DNA of 64,000 bases from Gloeophyllum trabeum ATCC 11539 (GCF_000344685.1 NW_006920429.1:94957-158956); one strand, 5' to 3'; shown: positions 32,251 to 44,355, counted from the stretch's first letter. Numbers and translations: made by a program. Notes: a model not told the origin generated them from the sequence alone.

Positions 32251-33887
32251 ATGCCCTCCAGAACCCTGCCACCGGTTACGCCTTATATACCGGCCCCTGA
32301 GGCAGCGGAAGAGTGTACGTTGCAGCGCCCATTCTCTTGCCAATTGGAATGCTGACAAAACAAAATCAAATCTAAACTTACTTCGGTAGTGGACTATGCA
32401 GATCTTCCTGTCATTGACTTGAGCACAGCTGCGACGGCGGAGGGTCTGAAGGAACAAGCAACAGTGGCAAGAGATGCCATGCGGAATAAAGGTTTTTTCT
32501 ATGCCATAAATCACGGCTATACGCCTCTTCAGGTGACTTTTTTCGTCAATTCTGAACGTAGTCGCGCCTGACAATCGCCTGGACTAAGCGTATGTTTGAT
32601 GTTGCCAATATTCCGTTCGAAGATGTTCCTAGGGAGGAGAAGCAAACCTACGCGGGGAATATAAAGGCGACCGGATCATATCTCGGATATAAGCTTCGAA
32701 ACTACTGGGTATGCTCTTGCCCGTCTCAGTGTGACGGTGGATAGCGGATCGTCGCTAATTTGGGATGGCGCACAGCACATCGAGAATGGCGTGCATGACC
32801 AACTGGAGCATTATAATCGTGAATATATTCGGCAGTCAAATGTAGTCTCTCAGACTTACCGACACGCTCCATGACCTAAACAGTCAACGGCGACGTTGAT
32901 AGACGTCAGCATCCGCAAGCACTACGCCCTCTGCTCCCAGAGATAGAAGAGTTCGCCAAGCATTGCCACTTCAGTGTTCTTCATCCCATTCTGAGGTACG
33001 CCTCTTGGCGCACATGCGACGCTTCTCTGTCGCTAGTGGCCTTGTGACTTCTCAATCTTCTAGGCTTTTGGCGGTTGGCCTTGAGATGCCCGAGGAAACG
33101 CTCGTCAATAGCCACACGTACGGGACAGTGAAGAATGAATCATACGGTGAATCGTTTGAGATAGTCCTCCTTAACAATGCACACTGACTCGAGTTAAGTG
33201 AGATTTATGAAATAGTGAGTATCCTTCGATGTTCTGACTCCTCTATCAAACGATGAGTCCAGCTGGCCACGGTCCGAAGACGAGGAAGAGAAGACAAACA
33301 ATGTATGGCTCAAAGGGCATACAGGTGAGCATATCTCTGTAGCGAGCCTCAGCATTCAGAAACTCACCGGCTCTTCGGAGCCTAGACTTCGGAAGCATCA
33401 CCATACTTTGGAGTCAGCCCGTCGTTGCGCTCCAGATTCTATCACCGAGCGGGCGGTGGCAATGGGTAAACCACATCGACAATGCTCTCGTATGTATTTC
33501 CCGCGTAGTACCGCACCCCTGGCTGATCTGGTATAGGTCATCAATGCAGGTGACGCCCTGGAATTCCTGACTGGTGGATTTTATAAAGCGACGATCCATC
33601 GGGTCGTCCAGCCACCTCCATCACAAAGGGGTTATACGCGCCTCGGCGTGTTCTATTTCGCCATGCCCAACGGCGACGTCGTCCTGGAACCCATGGTGAA
33701 AGAAAGTCGGGCACTTCAAAGAGAGAAGGGACACTTAGAGAGACGCTTCGAAGAAGGAAAGGCACCAATCATGGAATCCTGGCGGAGGGCGAGGACAAGT
33801 GCATATGGGAAGTCTGAACTGAAGAAGAGCGATGATGGAGCAGACGTGGAGATCATTAACGGAGTGACCGTGAAGCACTACAACTGA
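32251..33887 (+). CDS. 2OG-Fe(II) dioxygenase, IPNS-like, copy 2
   Basis: Ten exons (32251-32314, 32390-32532, 32589-32708, 32776-32818, 32884-32995, 33064-33146, 33199-33214, 33263-33324, 33386-33489, 33537-33887) give 365 aa. Nine of the ten exons have exactly the lengths found in copy 1; exon 6 is 83 rather than 80 nt because its donor site has moved. Catalytic residues are kept: GHTD, ATIHRVV and YTRLGVFYF. Divergence is concentrated in the N-terminal half and C-terminal tail, so substrate range may differ from copy 1. A product of tandem duplication. Confidence 0.87.
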
Positions 33888-34053
33888 TGACGAATTGGAA
33901 TGTGAATGCCAACAACGTACTACACAGATCTAGCAATATAGACCAGAGGCTCGTGGTATGATAACACCACTCAGACGCTTGACCATCGTGAAGGACCTCG
34001 CCATGCCACAGTGCTTGAAGATGGAGGCTTAGCGATGACTGAAGGGTCCTAAT

Positions 34054-35709
34054 TCAGACAGAGCACCCGCAATGGCTCCTTTCCTGTCGCCGCACTTTCG
34101 CAAAGCGAGGTACAAGCCGTTCTACCTCCTTCCATAGCTTCTGCTGCATTTGAGCAGCCGACGACCACACGAGGGGCAGTCGATAGACAGTCTTGACCTC
34201 CCGAACGTTGGGGAGCACGTCAGACAGGAACTCTGCAACATCCAGCGGGTACTTGATCGGCGAGTTACCCACGTCGATCGTAGTGATCTTCTCGTTGCAG
34301 ATTCCCGCGCCCGGTCTGCTCTGCGGGCCGTGTCCAATCTGCCCTGCATGAAAGACCAAGCCCAAAGAGTTGAGATCTGGACAGAGTCTGAGCAGCGCGA
34401 CTACTCCCCGAGCAGTGACGTGCAGGTCCTTAATCGAACCACTCTGAACACCGACATTGAGACGCTGGAGATGGGGCCAGTTCATAGCCAGCTCTTCAAG
34501 GGAAGCGTCATCCAATGACGCGGAACACTTGATAGTAATGTCCAACATTTTCAGCCGCGAAAATATGGAGAGCCCCTTGAGCACCTCGCGCTCTAGGGTA
34601 TACCCGTCTTCATATGGTGGGAGAGGCTGTTGCCAGCGGTAGGCAGGATTCACAGAGATGTGCGTCAGCCGGCGGGGCGAACAGTATTGACAGACATGCC
34701 GCAGCCAATCCTCTATGAGAGTAGCCTTTGTGTCATCTGGGAGATTGATTACTAGCGATTGCAGATTGGCCAGCAATCCATATTGCTTGAGCGCCGCCGG
34801 GGGTATAGTTCCGTACATCGTGAGGTTCAAATGGGTGAGACACTCGAAGGAGGGTCTTAGAACGTCATCGCTGCCATCAGGTGACGGGACCGAGGGCAGA
34901 ATGGGAGGTCTATTAGACTCAACGTGACTCACAAGCGTCAGCTTCCGCAACTTGGGCCACGAGGCGAGAGCGAGCCAAAACTCGGGGGGAATCGAGTTCA
35001 CGAAACAGGTGAACTCCCGTACGTTCCGGAGCAACGTCAGTACATTTAAAAAGTGCGGGTCATCTGCAATACGCCGGGCGGATGGGCCTAGGAAATGCAC
35101 TGTCTCCAGAATGGGGCATCTCTTCACTAGTTCTGTCAAGGAATTCAATGCACTGCTCGTCGTGTTGTAGACTCCGAAGGATATGGTCACCGTCTGCATA
35201 ACGGAGGACAAGAATAGCGGTAGATATACCGGATCTCTGTCTGTCCAAGATAGCGACACCAGGTCCGGGAAGACAGCCGCATGAGGCGTGAGTGCCAACA
35301 GTTTACTGTAGACTCCTTCATCAAGAGGATCGTTGTGACGGTCGACATAGAGGGAGCGGACGCGACGGGCGATCGGAAGGCATTGCTCTATATCTGAGAC
35401 GGTGAGGTCGCGAACGAATTTCTGCGACACAAATTGATGGCGTTAGCAGCTGCAAAACCATCCCCGCAAGTAGAGGAGTCGTACCACACGGCCGCTGAAG
35501 TCCTTCTTCCATAGGTCGGAAGGCATGCTCCTAATGAAAGGTTCCAGCGACGAGAGCGTGTGCCACAGTATTCCCAACGCAGGTTCGGTGAAGACCTTGG
35601 ACGTCCGGGCGCAAGCAGCCAGAGATGCTCGACTGCGCCCTCCCGTACCCAGTAGCAGAAACCAGAAAATCTGCTCTAATATTTCTGTGACGGCGAGGCA
35701 ATCATGCAT
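34054..35709 (-). CDS. F-box/leucine-rich-repeat protein
   Basis: Two exons (35709-35485 and 35421-34054) give 530 aa. The first ~45 residues, LAVTEILEQIFWFLL followed by RASLAACARTSKVFTEPALGILW, fit an F-box as seen in basidiomycete proteins of this type. The rest is Leu-rich with repeats spaced about 25-30 residues (LVSLSWTD, PILETVHFLG, LRKLTLVSH, LTHLNLTMYG, LQSLVINLP, LKMLDITIK, LQRLNVGVQS, LNSLGLVFH), i.e. an LRR-like horseshoe. Likely a substrate receptor of an SCF ubiquitin ligase. Such genes are abundant in mushrooms and the target is unknown. It is unrelated in sequence to the MGQYW family. Confidence 0.82.
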
Positions 35710-36182
35710 GACGAAAGACCCTGGAAGTCGACAAGGGGGATGTTCGCAGTTCTACTCAGTCTATGACCGCGGTTGGCTTCGCAGAGAGCGAAAGCAAGGG
35801 GTAGCGGACATCGGCAATTTTGACTAGCTGCGTACTCTAAAGCCAAGCCACAGCTGAAACAGGGACTAAATCAGTCCATGGCTGTACGAGGGCAGTCCCG
35901 TCGCGACAAAACTGAAAGCCCGCTGCATGGTGGCGGATGCAATCGGGGTTGTCGATAGGCTGTTGACAACGTGCAGCCCGGGTTCGGCCGAAGCCATAGC
36001 AGCTATGGTTCGGCCACAAATGGCAGAGCTGTTGAGTCCTTCTTGAGTCCTCAAGACCTCAATGAGGACTTAAATGTGGAAGCATTTAAGTGGAACCAAG
36101 AACGTTTGGGCATAGTGGGAGGTACAGTATACAGGTTCATCCAAGAAGGTACATAGATAGATATAACAAGGGTATCCTGGAT
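35710..36182. other. Intergenic with small palindromes
   Basis: Between the 5' end of the F-box/LRR gene and the 3' end of the FHA gene. Contains several perfect short inverted repeats, e.g. CCATAGCAGCTATGG near 35,993-36,007, TTGAGTCCTCAA near 36,041, and CTTAAATG...CATTTAAG near 36,070-36,090. No gene recognised. Confidence 0.4.
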
Positions 36183-39100
36183 TCACGTTTTCTTTGCAGC
36201 TCTGGCTCTCGTCGCCCTAGTAGTCTTCGGGACTTCCTGAGGAGGTTCCTCCGTCTTCACCCTAGGCTTTGCTGTACGGCCTTTCTTCGCGGGAGCCGGA
36301 GCCTCCTCAGCAGGGGTGCTGCCCGACTCCGGTGTGTTCTCCTTGTCCCCGATCCCCTCGACACAACTAGACTCACCCGCTGTTGAGGGAGCGGCAGCAT
36401 CCTTGGCACGCCCCCTGGCAGGGGTCTTCCTTGCCTTAGTGGCGGGGGTAGTGGCAGTGGCCCTCACAGCCCTCACGACTCCATCGTCGTTGTCTTCCTG
36501 CTTCACTTTCCCGGCACCGCGCTTGGTAGGTTTGGACTTAGCGTCAGGAGGGTGCTCGGGAGAAGTAGGCCTCTCAATGAAATCCAACTCATCGGTGTCG
36601 ACGTCGATGGGTTTCGTCTTCGCACCACGCGTTCGCGGTGCGGGTTTGGTCTTCGAGGGGGCCGCCTCCGAGTCTGTGGCCGTAGCATCGTGATCAGCGG
36701 ACCGTCCGCGGCGGACCGTCCTGCGCGCCGCAGGGTCTGGAGCCTCGGACTCAGAGGTCGCTCCGCGAGCTTTGGATGCTGGCGCCTTTCTCTTCGAAGC
36801 AGTTGCCTTCGAAGTCTTCATGGGCGCATCTTCTGGGACCGTTTCCAACTGCGGTGCACAGGAATCTTTGGCTTCTGGCTTGTGCGGAGGTTCTGTAGAC
36901 GCAGTCGCCTACAAACACATTTAGCAAACCCGTCTCTATGACACAACCGGTACTAACCTCAACGTCTGCCACGCGACGACCCCGCAATACCCTAGGCTTT
37001 TTAACCGAGGCCTTGGATTTTCCCGCTACGTCAACTTCGTCATCAGTGTCCGCGGTGGACTTGCTTGGTCCCCTAGTCTGAGGCGTGGCCTCGTCATCAG
37101 CCAGCTGTGAGGCACCCGTAGCAGGTGTACGCGCGACCCTCTTCCTGGTCGGCGCGGCAGTCTTGGGGATCTGAGTGCTCCGCGTCGCCTTGGACTTCGC
37201 CGCCGCAGGGGTCTTTCTAGCTCTTGGGTTTGAGGCGGGTGGCTCTTCTTCCATTTCAACGTCACCTGCCGTTTCGGCTTCCAGCTCCGCCTCTGGTTCT
37301 GGCTCGGGCTCAGGAGCGGCGTTCGCTTTCCACCCTTCAGGCGTCGCCATCATATCGCCCACCCCATCGAGAACGGCCGAGGGCATTTCCTTCTCCGGCA
37401 AGAACATATTCCTCACCCCGTCCATCCTCGGTGAGGCGCTTGGATCACCCACGATGGCATTGTGCACGAACAAGTCGCGCACGCCTCGGACGGCCGGAGT
37501 TTGTAAAGCAGGCTGATGTTGCTGGCCGAATAGATGTCTGAGATCCAATCGAGGGGTCCGTGGAACGCTGTCAGAAGGTTGGGCATGCTGCTCGGCCTGC
37601 TCGACGTCCTCCTGCGGAGGCTCATCCTCCTGAGCGTCGCTCATCGCGATATCCTCGTCCTCATCTTGCGCGCCTTGGTAGAAGTTCGCCATCGGCATCG
37701 CGTCGGGGGCAATCAGGCTGAACCTAGCCTTCCCCTTCTTGGCAGGACTGGGGGTGACCGCCAGCTGCTCGAACCGCGCGCTGCGGCGCCTGTTCATATC
37801 CTCGTTCGCCTCCTTAACCTTCTCCAACAACGTCCGCGCGTCCTCGTCGCCTTCCTTCGCCTCCTCCTTCTTCATTTCTGGCTGCTCACCTTGCATGGCC
37901 GGAGCTTTGGCGGGCGAGACGCTCCCAACCCTCCTCACGCCCGGTATCTGGCCGCCGAAGAACGGATCCGGCATGTGCAGCGCCGACCGACGACGTTCCA
38001 GGATCGCCTATGCGTAACTCATGAGACCATCACATGGACGAGGACGAAGCACGCGTCGCGTACCTTCCTCTCGGCCTCATCCACCTTCTCCCTCTTCCTC
38101 GGGCTGAGGGCGAAGCCATCCTCTGCCTTCGCCGTCCCCATTCCATCTCCTTCCTTGCCTACAGCAACCGCGATATCCTTGACCTTCCACGGGGGCTCGA
38201 CCTTCACCCTCCTGGGTCCATCATATGCGGCCTTCCCAAGGCTTGGCCGCAGGGCTGTACGCGGGGGGGTGAAGACGCGCGCGCCTGGCGGAGGGCGCTG
38301 GGCTTGCGGTGTCATGAATTGCAGACGTTGGCCCTGCTCGGGAGTTTTAAAATGCGGTTGCGGGACAGCGGGTTGGTCGTGTTCTGCAGACGTGCCTGCC
38401 GGTGAAGGCGTTGTCGGGAGGTCAGGATACATTGGGGTGTATTCATCTTGATCTTCCTGCTCTTCTTCGTGCTTTGTTGCGTCCTCCGTTTCCTGTACGT
38501 ACAAAATGAGCACACGGAAGGAATGATAAGAAACCGGATCCTTACATCCATGTTATCGTCTTCATCATGTTCGTCCTCAGCATGTAGCTGTCTCTCCGGG
38601 CTTCTGCTCAGCGACCTCAAGAGTCCACGGACAGCCTCGAATGGCCTCTGCCACCCAGACGCCCGTGAAGGACGAGAGGGCGAGTCCTCCTCCTCGTCAT
38701 CCATCCGCACATCATCGCCGCCGTCCATTTCCTCATCCTCGTCGTCCTCCAGGATACCAGCCACGACCTCCTCCACCTCCTTCTCCTCTTCCGTCTCTCG
38801 CTCGATCTCCACCCTGAGGGCCGTGCGCTGTGCCGAGCGTATGAGGACCGCGCGGTGCAGCGACGGCCGGGGCGGACGCGCTGGCCGCGGAGTCCGGTAC
38901 ACAGGGGTCCTTGGCGGGAACACGGGTGGCTTCGACGGCGTGCTGAGCACCGGAGCAGGGCGGGGGATTTGGGGCACATCTTCGAGGATAACGAGATCGT
39001 TCTCTTCCTGCGTGACCCGCGGGTGGTTGCCGTCCACGAGCACGATTTCTTCGCCCTTGACTGGAGACTTGACGGGGCTTTGCAGCAGCCTCAGGTTCTC

Positions 39101-39605
39101 TCTTGGGTCGTCGCTCGGCCTCGGGGTGAATACCTGTGCGCTGTGGATCATGCTCATGCGGACTTTGCCTGGGCGGGCTGGGGTGGCAATGAGGATCGGG
39201 CGAAGCTCCTTCGGCGGGTACTGGAATATGAATAGTTTCTTGTGGATTTCGATCTTCGAGTTCGTCGATAAAGGGATGGTAGCCGGAGACGCGGGGTTGG
39301 ACGAAGGGTATACGGGTGAGTCGTCCACCCAGACTCCGTTTGTACCGAGCACCACAAGGAATGCCTGTCAAATGTTCTGACGAATGCAGTGTGCATATTC
39401 GACTGTGTCGCACCTTTCGCTCCTGGAACATAACCTTACAATGCACCGCGCTCACAGAGTCGTAGTACAGTCTCACGTCGCATTTGACATCTCGTCCGAA
39501 AGTAATCTCCTCTTCGTCGATAGGAAACACCGCTGCTACCGCACTAGGGTCGTTACGTTTCATAAGTTTGAGAGTGCCATAGCGTCCGACTTCGCTGGCG
39601 TCCAT
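36183..39605 (-). CDS. FHA-domain nuclear protein, Ki-67-like layout
   Basis: Five exons (39605-39414, 39364-38546, 38492-38064, 38007-36958, 36908-36183), all phase 0, give 1071 aa. Residues ~8-105 form an FHA phosphothreonine-binding domain, with FGRD, the SAVHC segment (serine-x-x-His) and GTNGVWVDD (the N-G pair). Low-complexity Pro-rich and acidic stretches follow, with many SP/TP sites. Around residues 560-650 a short motif recurs: LDLRHLF, VRGVRDLF, MDGVRNMF, LDGVGDMM. The last ~300 residues are strongly basic with PRTRGAK, RGRAKD and KRGAGK (AT-hook-like). An N-terminal FHA domain, a repeated xGVRxLF motif and a chromatin-binding-type tail recall animal Ki-67, a mitotic chromosome surfactant. 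That comparison is inference; repeats are few. GCACGTGA lies about 95 bp upstream. Confidence 0.8.
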
Positions 39606-39873
39606 AGCTTGAGGCTTATGAGCCGATAGTGGCAACGCAGCGGAGGTGGTGGACAGCGGACGGACGCGGTTGAGAGCCGAGGAACGCGGTTGACTGGGCA
39701 CGTGACACGCTCGCGTGGTAAATGGATCAGGTGACCGCGTATTCTGCCACAGGCGACTCGGAAGACCTGCCTGAGCTTGGAGTCATACTTACGCCACTTT
39801 CCTGCTCTGCCTCTGCTCTTAAATATCAGAATATATCACACACAGCAGAAGAAGACTCATTAACCGTCCTTCA
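39606..39873. other. Promoter region of the FHA gene
   Basis: Short region between the FHA gene and the MFS relic. A CACGTG core lies at about 39,699-39,704. No gene. Confidence 0.35.
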
Positions 39874-40595
39874 TTGCTCAACCAACGTCTGAATCCCCCG
39901 CGCTGTCTTTCAACTTCTACGCCCGAAAAGTCAAATCTCACAGAGTTTCTTATGTCTACTGTCTGCTTACCGGCATCAAGGTTTCCGCATTCCTTAGCCG
40001 TTGTGTTACTCGTATTTGCATTGGCTCTTTGGCTTGACCGCCCCAAAAAGCAATCCCGTTTATTACGGCCGGGACCCTTAAAATTCTCTCCCTTGACTTC
40101 GCCACTAACATCAATGACGGCGTGAAATGTTTTGGATCGTCCCTCTGTGCCGCAGGCAGCGACACTGACCCCTTCCCCCCGAATAGTCGCTTGGCTCGTC
40201 CCTCTGTATTCGCTGCGCCGATCAGGTTTGATCAGGTAGAGGCCGGTCGAGAGCATGGAGTGGCAATACGAATGATCAGGCATCGGTGTTGACGACTTCG
40301 CAGGATGATTCTCGTTGAACGTCTACTTGGCGGACGCTTCCCGGTGCCCCTCCGGACGTGCATGCTCTCGGGCCTCCGTGGACACTCATTCAGCTTCTCC
40401 ACCGAGACACGACAGAGATCATGGCCCTCGGTATTGCCTTCGCGTGAGTGCCCCATGTCGTACTTTTCCCCGCGAACATTGATGAGCAGAGAGACAGGGC
40501 CGAGTGGGAGACGGGCGAGCGGCGACACGCTATGTACTCCGGGCAAGGGCCGAGAGAGATCGGAGACAAGGCGCCGGGCTTCAGTTAGTAGACAA
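39874..40595 (+). pseudogene. Relic of a Dal5-like MFS transporter (3' part)
   Basis: Plus-strand fragments align in order with the last three exons of the intact MFS gene at 24.1-26.8 kb: AVVLLVFALALWLDRPKKQS for AIVLLIFALWSDRIKKRS, a GIGNFAGA-like stretch, LNVYLADASR for SNVYRSKDAPR, MALGIAFA-stop-VPHVVLFP for MFVGIGFICVPLVVFLY, and IDEQRDRAEWETGER...MYSGQGPREIGDKAPGF for INAQRDRAEREAGEK...VYSAQELREMGDRAPAF. Multiple stops and frame changes are present and everything 5' is missing. It is old, since divergence is substantial, and in opposite orientation to the intact gene. Confidence 0.8.
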
Positions 40596-40899
40596 TTTGG
40601 GAACTAAGATGCTGGGAGCTGGATAACTAGACAGATCCACTCTCTTGAGAAGCAATACCTGCGCCGGCTTCGAACCGCCCGTACGCTCCGGTCGACCCCA
40701 GGAGCCATGATAAGATACTATGCTCTCAAATAATATAAGGCTTCCTACACAATAGCGACGCCTGGAACCATAGATACACAAGAACGAGTTGGATATAGCA
40801 TGAATACCTACCAGTCACCCGCACGCCAGGAATCGAGAAGTCTTAGTCAAGAGCGATCGCAATACCGTCCCTGTGCCTCCCGCCCTATCCACATTGACG
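40596..40899. other. Intergenic, nothing recognised
   Basis: About 300 bp between the MFS relic and the convergent 3' end of FunK1 copy C. A tRNA B-box-like word is present but no cloverleaf forms. Confidence 0.35.
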
Positions 40900-43800
40900 C
40901 TAGTCCAAGATAGCGGGAAGGCGATCCTGAATTTTACCCCCCGCCGAAGCGTGCACGCCCGATGCCTCCAGTACCGCGCCCTGAGTGCTCGCACCCTCCG
41001 TGACCGCACTCTCCGTAGCTGCATCCCCGGCCTCGCGATTACGGGCGCGTTTCGCAGAGTTGTCCTTCCCATCATTGCCTTCTCGCTTTCGCTTGCTCCG
41101 AGTCTTGCGTCCGGAAGCCGGGTGAGACCCAGTGCCGGTCCTGAGGTTCGCTGCGGTGTCTTGGGCAACACGCTTCTTCGAGATGGGAATGCGACGGAAC
41201 GCTGTAGCACTATCATCCGGCTCCGGCCAGCTATTGGAATCCAGAGCTTCACGAAAAGCCAGCTTGATGTGTTGGTGGGTCTGCAGCTGGTAGAAACTAT
41301 CAGGATCATTGTCATAGTATCGCTCGTAGATCCATTCATCTTGGTAGTGGGTCGCCACGAGGCCAGCGAGACGGTGGATACACCTAGTCACTGGTATGTT
41401 GATTGATGCTTCGTCGAGTTCTCCGGCCTTCTTCGTGTCGTACACTTCGCTGCTATGGTGATTGCCACGGAGAACCTTCATATTCTTCACCTCTACTCGA
41501 ATGAAGTGAGTTCTCCGAGCGATATCTGCGCCGCAGAAGATACGCTTGATCCAGTCCACCGACAAGGTATGGGGCCTGTGATGGATGAAAAGGTATGCGG
41601 TAGACCAGAAAAACGACTCCAAGTCATTCCAGGTGGCGTGAGCAGGTACATCCTGTCCTGGTTCCCGTATTCGGGCAACGGATAGGAACTGCACAGTTCC
41701 CTGGAAGACATCCCTCGTTAGTAGTGAGACCATACTGCTTGGACCAGAGCAGCGTGCTTACCGTGATTTCCCGCAAATCTCCATCACTTCCGGGTTCACC
41801 GATCACGGTGGCATATTCCATATCAATGAGAAAACCTTTGCAATTTTCCATATCGGGATAGGCGCTAATCATGATATTGTTAATGCTGATATCCCGGTGG
41901 AGAATTTTCTTCTCGCCCATCCTCTCATGACCTGACGCTCCCATAAGCCATGGAGGGACGACAAGGAAACGAGGGTACTCACCTAGAAGACTATCATAGA
42001 TCGCCTCCATCGCTTCACGAGTGGAAGAGAAGCGACTCAGTGGGATCCCCACGGAATCAAGGACGCAGCGATGATGGACGCGCGGAGGACACTTGCGAGG
42101 TCCGTAGTGCTTATTAAGGAGGTGAGCAATCGTCCGATGCATTCCGCTATCCGGGTCGGGAGGGTCAATCAGATCCACATCGCTGCGCAGCCTTGCTACA
42201 CCCGGAACAGGCCCCTCAGCATGGATGATCTTGTATATTTCACCCTCGAGCCTGCGAGACGGGTCGCGCCAGGAGTCTTTGATGATAACAAAATGATCCT
42301 CGTTACTGCGTTCCGGATTTTCCACAGTGCCTGGGACAGGGAAAGCGAGCCAGGTACACGTCCCTCGGCCGAGCATCGCCGTCGAGGTGAAGAGCGGCGG
42401 ACCCACGGTGATGTACTGCTCCACTTTATCGTCAGACTTTGACGGTACCATGATCGTACTGCTCTGCGCCACCAGGGTGTTGTCGTCCAGCATCTCGGCC
42501 TCCTCCGAAATTAATCGTTTCGCCCTCGCCTTCTTGATCTTTTCCCGAAGGAGCTCGACGTGGCCGTCTGGGCGCGATTCGAAATTGATCGTAGGGTCCA
42601 CGCCGCTACCGCAGTACCCTTGGGCACCGAATCCCGCCAGAAACTGCCAAAACGGTTCGAGGTCCTGCTTGTAGTCGAAATAGTCGGATATGAGCACCGA
42701 GGAACGATCCCACCGAAAGAACCTNNNNNNNNNNNNNNNNNNNNNNNNNNNNNNNNNNNNNNNNNNNNNNNNNNNNNNNNNNNNNNNNNNNNNNNNNNNN
42801 NNNNNNNNNNNNNNNNNNNNNNNNNNNNNNNNNNNNNNNNNNNNNNNNNNNNNNNNNNNNNNNNNNNNNNNNNNNNNNNNNNNNNNNNNNNNNNNNNNNN
42901 NNNNNNNNNNNNNNNNNNNNNNNNNNNNNNNNNNNNNNNNNNNNNNNNNNNNNNNNNNNNNNNNNNNNNNNNNNNNNNNNNNNNNNNNNNNNNNNNNNNN
43001 NNNNNNNNNNNNNNNNNNNNNNNNNNNNNNNNNNNNNNNNNNNNNNNNNNNNNNNNNNNNNNNNNNNNNNNNNNNNNNNNNNNNNNNNNNNNNNNNNNNN
43101 NNNNNNNNNNNNNNNNNNNNNNNNNNNNNNNNNNNNNNNNNNNNNNNNNNNNNNNNNNNNNNNNNNNNNNNNNNNNNNNNNNNNNNNNNNNNNNNNNNNN
43201 NNNNNNNNNNNNNNNNNNNNNNNNNNNNNNNNNNNNNNNNNNNNNNNNNNNNNNNNNNNNNNNNNNNNNNNNNNNNNNNNNNNNNNNNNNNNNNNNNNNN
43301 NNNNNNNNNNNNNNNNNNNNNNNNNNNNNNNNNNNNNNNNNNNNNNNNNNNNNNNNNNNNNNNNNNNNNNNNNNNNNNNNNNNNNNNNNNNNNNNNNNNN
43401 NNNTAGTCGAATAGTCGGATATGAGCACCGAGGAACGATCCCACCGAAAGAACCTAGCACGATTGCCAAAGATCCCAATCCCGCACAAAAAGCAGCGAGG
43501 CCGGCGCTTGAAAGAGACGGTGGCATAGTAGGAGAATTGATCCCAAACCCCTGTTTGGTATTCATGAGGAGTGTCTGGCCTCGACTCGTCCGTAGTATTG
43601 TAAAATGGGTCTTGCCTATCGTTTGGCTTGACTTCGACGAATGCTAATGCACATGGCCAAGAGCTGTCCTTCCCCTTCGAGAGAACAACCAGGTCTGGCG
43701 TCCCAGGATCCTTGGTGTCTTGGGAGTGATTGACGACCTCAAATTCGATGGGAGGGTTCTCTGTCCAAAGAGACGAGCACATCTTATTCAGCGCTTCCTT

Positions 43801-44355
43801 CTGCCGGAGGGACTATGGGTCAGTGCTAACGCGTCAAAAAACTATTTCATTACGTACTAGGGGTTCATACATCTCAAGTTCGACCCCGTCCCCCGTCGGC
43901 ACGCTCTGCAACTTCGCTGAGACACCGATCTGAGCGTTCGGGGATATTGCCTGCGAGGCATTCTCGACCACATTCTCGAATTGACGTTGAAACGTAATGC
44001 GCAAGAAGTCGGTCATGGAAACAGGTCCAACCCGTAGCCTTGAGGCCTCACTTCCGGCTTCTGTCCGTAGCGTGCTGATGGGGAGAGTCTGGCTCTGAAA
44101 TTTCCGCGTACAGGACAGCGGTCGTTCGGATGGGAGGGATGCCGGAGTATTGAATAGTACAGGAGCATTATTTTTGGCAGGTGGTGTATGAGGACGTTCA
44201 ACGTCGCCGGCAGAGTCGCCAGCGGCCGGTGTGGCATTGACATCCGCCGGAGCAGATGTGCCCGGTATAGGTACCGCGACATCATCGAGCGGTGGGGGAG
44301 ACGGGGAAGCAGGCAGAGGGGTATCCGGAGGTGGTGTCGCAGCAGGTTCAGACAT
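40900..44355 (-). CDS. FunK1-type protein kinase (copy C, assembly gap inside)
   Basis: Minus-strand exons 44355-43858, 43800-41983 (contains N-run 42725-43403), 41931-41762 and 41700-40900. Order and phases match copy A. Start MSEPAATPPPDTP is aligned with A and D. Motifs: EASRLRVGPVSM, KRRPRCFLCG, VIIKDSWRDPSRR, HRDISINN (catalytic Asp and Asn present), LIDMEYA, HATWNDLESFFW; the C-terminus is basic (GRKTRSKRKREGND, KRARNREA). If the duplicated gap flanks are merged, exon 2 would be about 1087 nt, near the 1096 nt of copy A and in phase, so the gene is probably intact. The 51-nt intron before the catalytic loop has no stop and is a multiple of three. Confidence 0.8.
42725..43403. other. Assembly gap (679 N) in FunK1 copy C
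   Basis: The last 53 bases before the N-run (42672-42724) and the first 52 after it (43404-43455) are the same sequence, differing by one A in a homopolymer. Contig ends therefore overlap and the N-run probably replaces no missing sequence. Confidence 0.85.

Noticed and set aside
30202..33887. A secondary-metabolite gene cluster around the dioxygenases, MFS and Zn2Cys6 gene
   Set aside because: No synthase, terpene cyclase, NRPS or PKS is visible and the candidates are 3-18 kb apart with unrelated genes between.
37534..39380. Long plus-strand frames (305 and 310 codons) opposite the FHA gene
   Set aside because: Both are low-complexity Ser/Arg/Leu-rich antisense shadows of GC-rich coding sequence; the minus strand has an FHA domain and a phased five-exon chain.
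39606..39701. Upstream extension of the FHA gene to a GTG at 39701
   Set aside because: Non-ATG start; the ATG at 39605 immediately precedes the conserved FHA region.
40660..40690. Minus-strand GGTTCGAAGCC, a tRNA B-box-like word
   Set aside because: No acceptor stem, D-arm or anticodon arm can be formed around it.
42511..43782. Very long open frames running through the N-runs (also 57,506-58,732)
   Set aside because: Ns contain no stops, so these frames are artefacts of the gaps.
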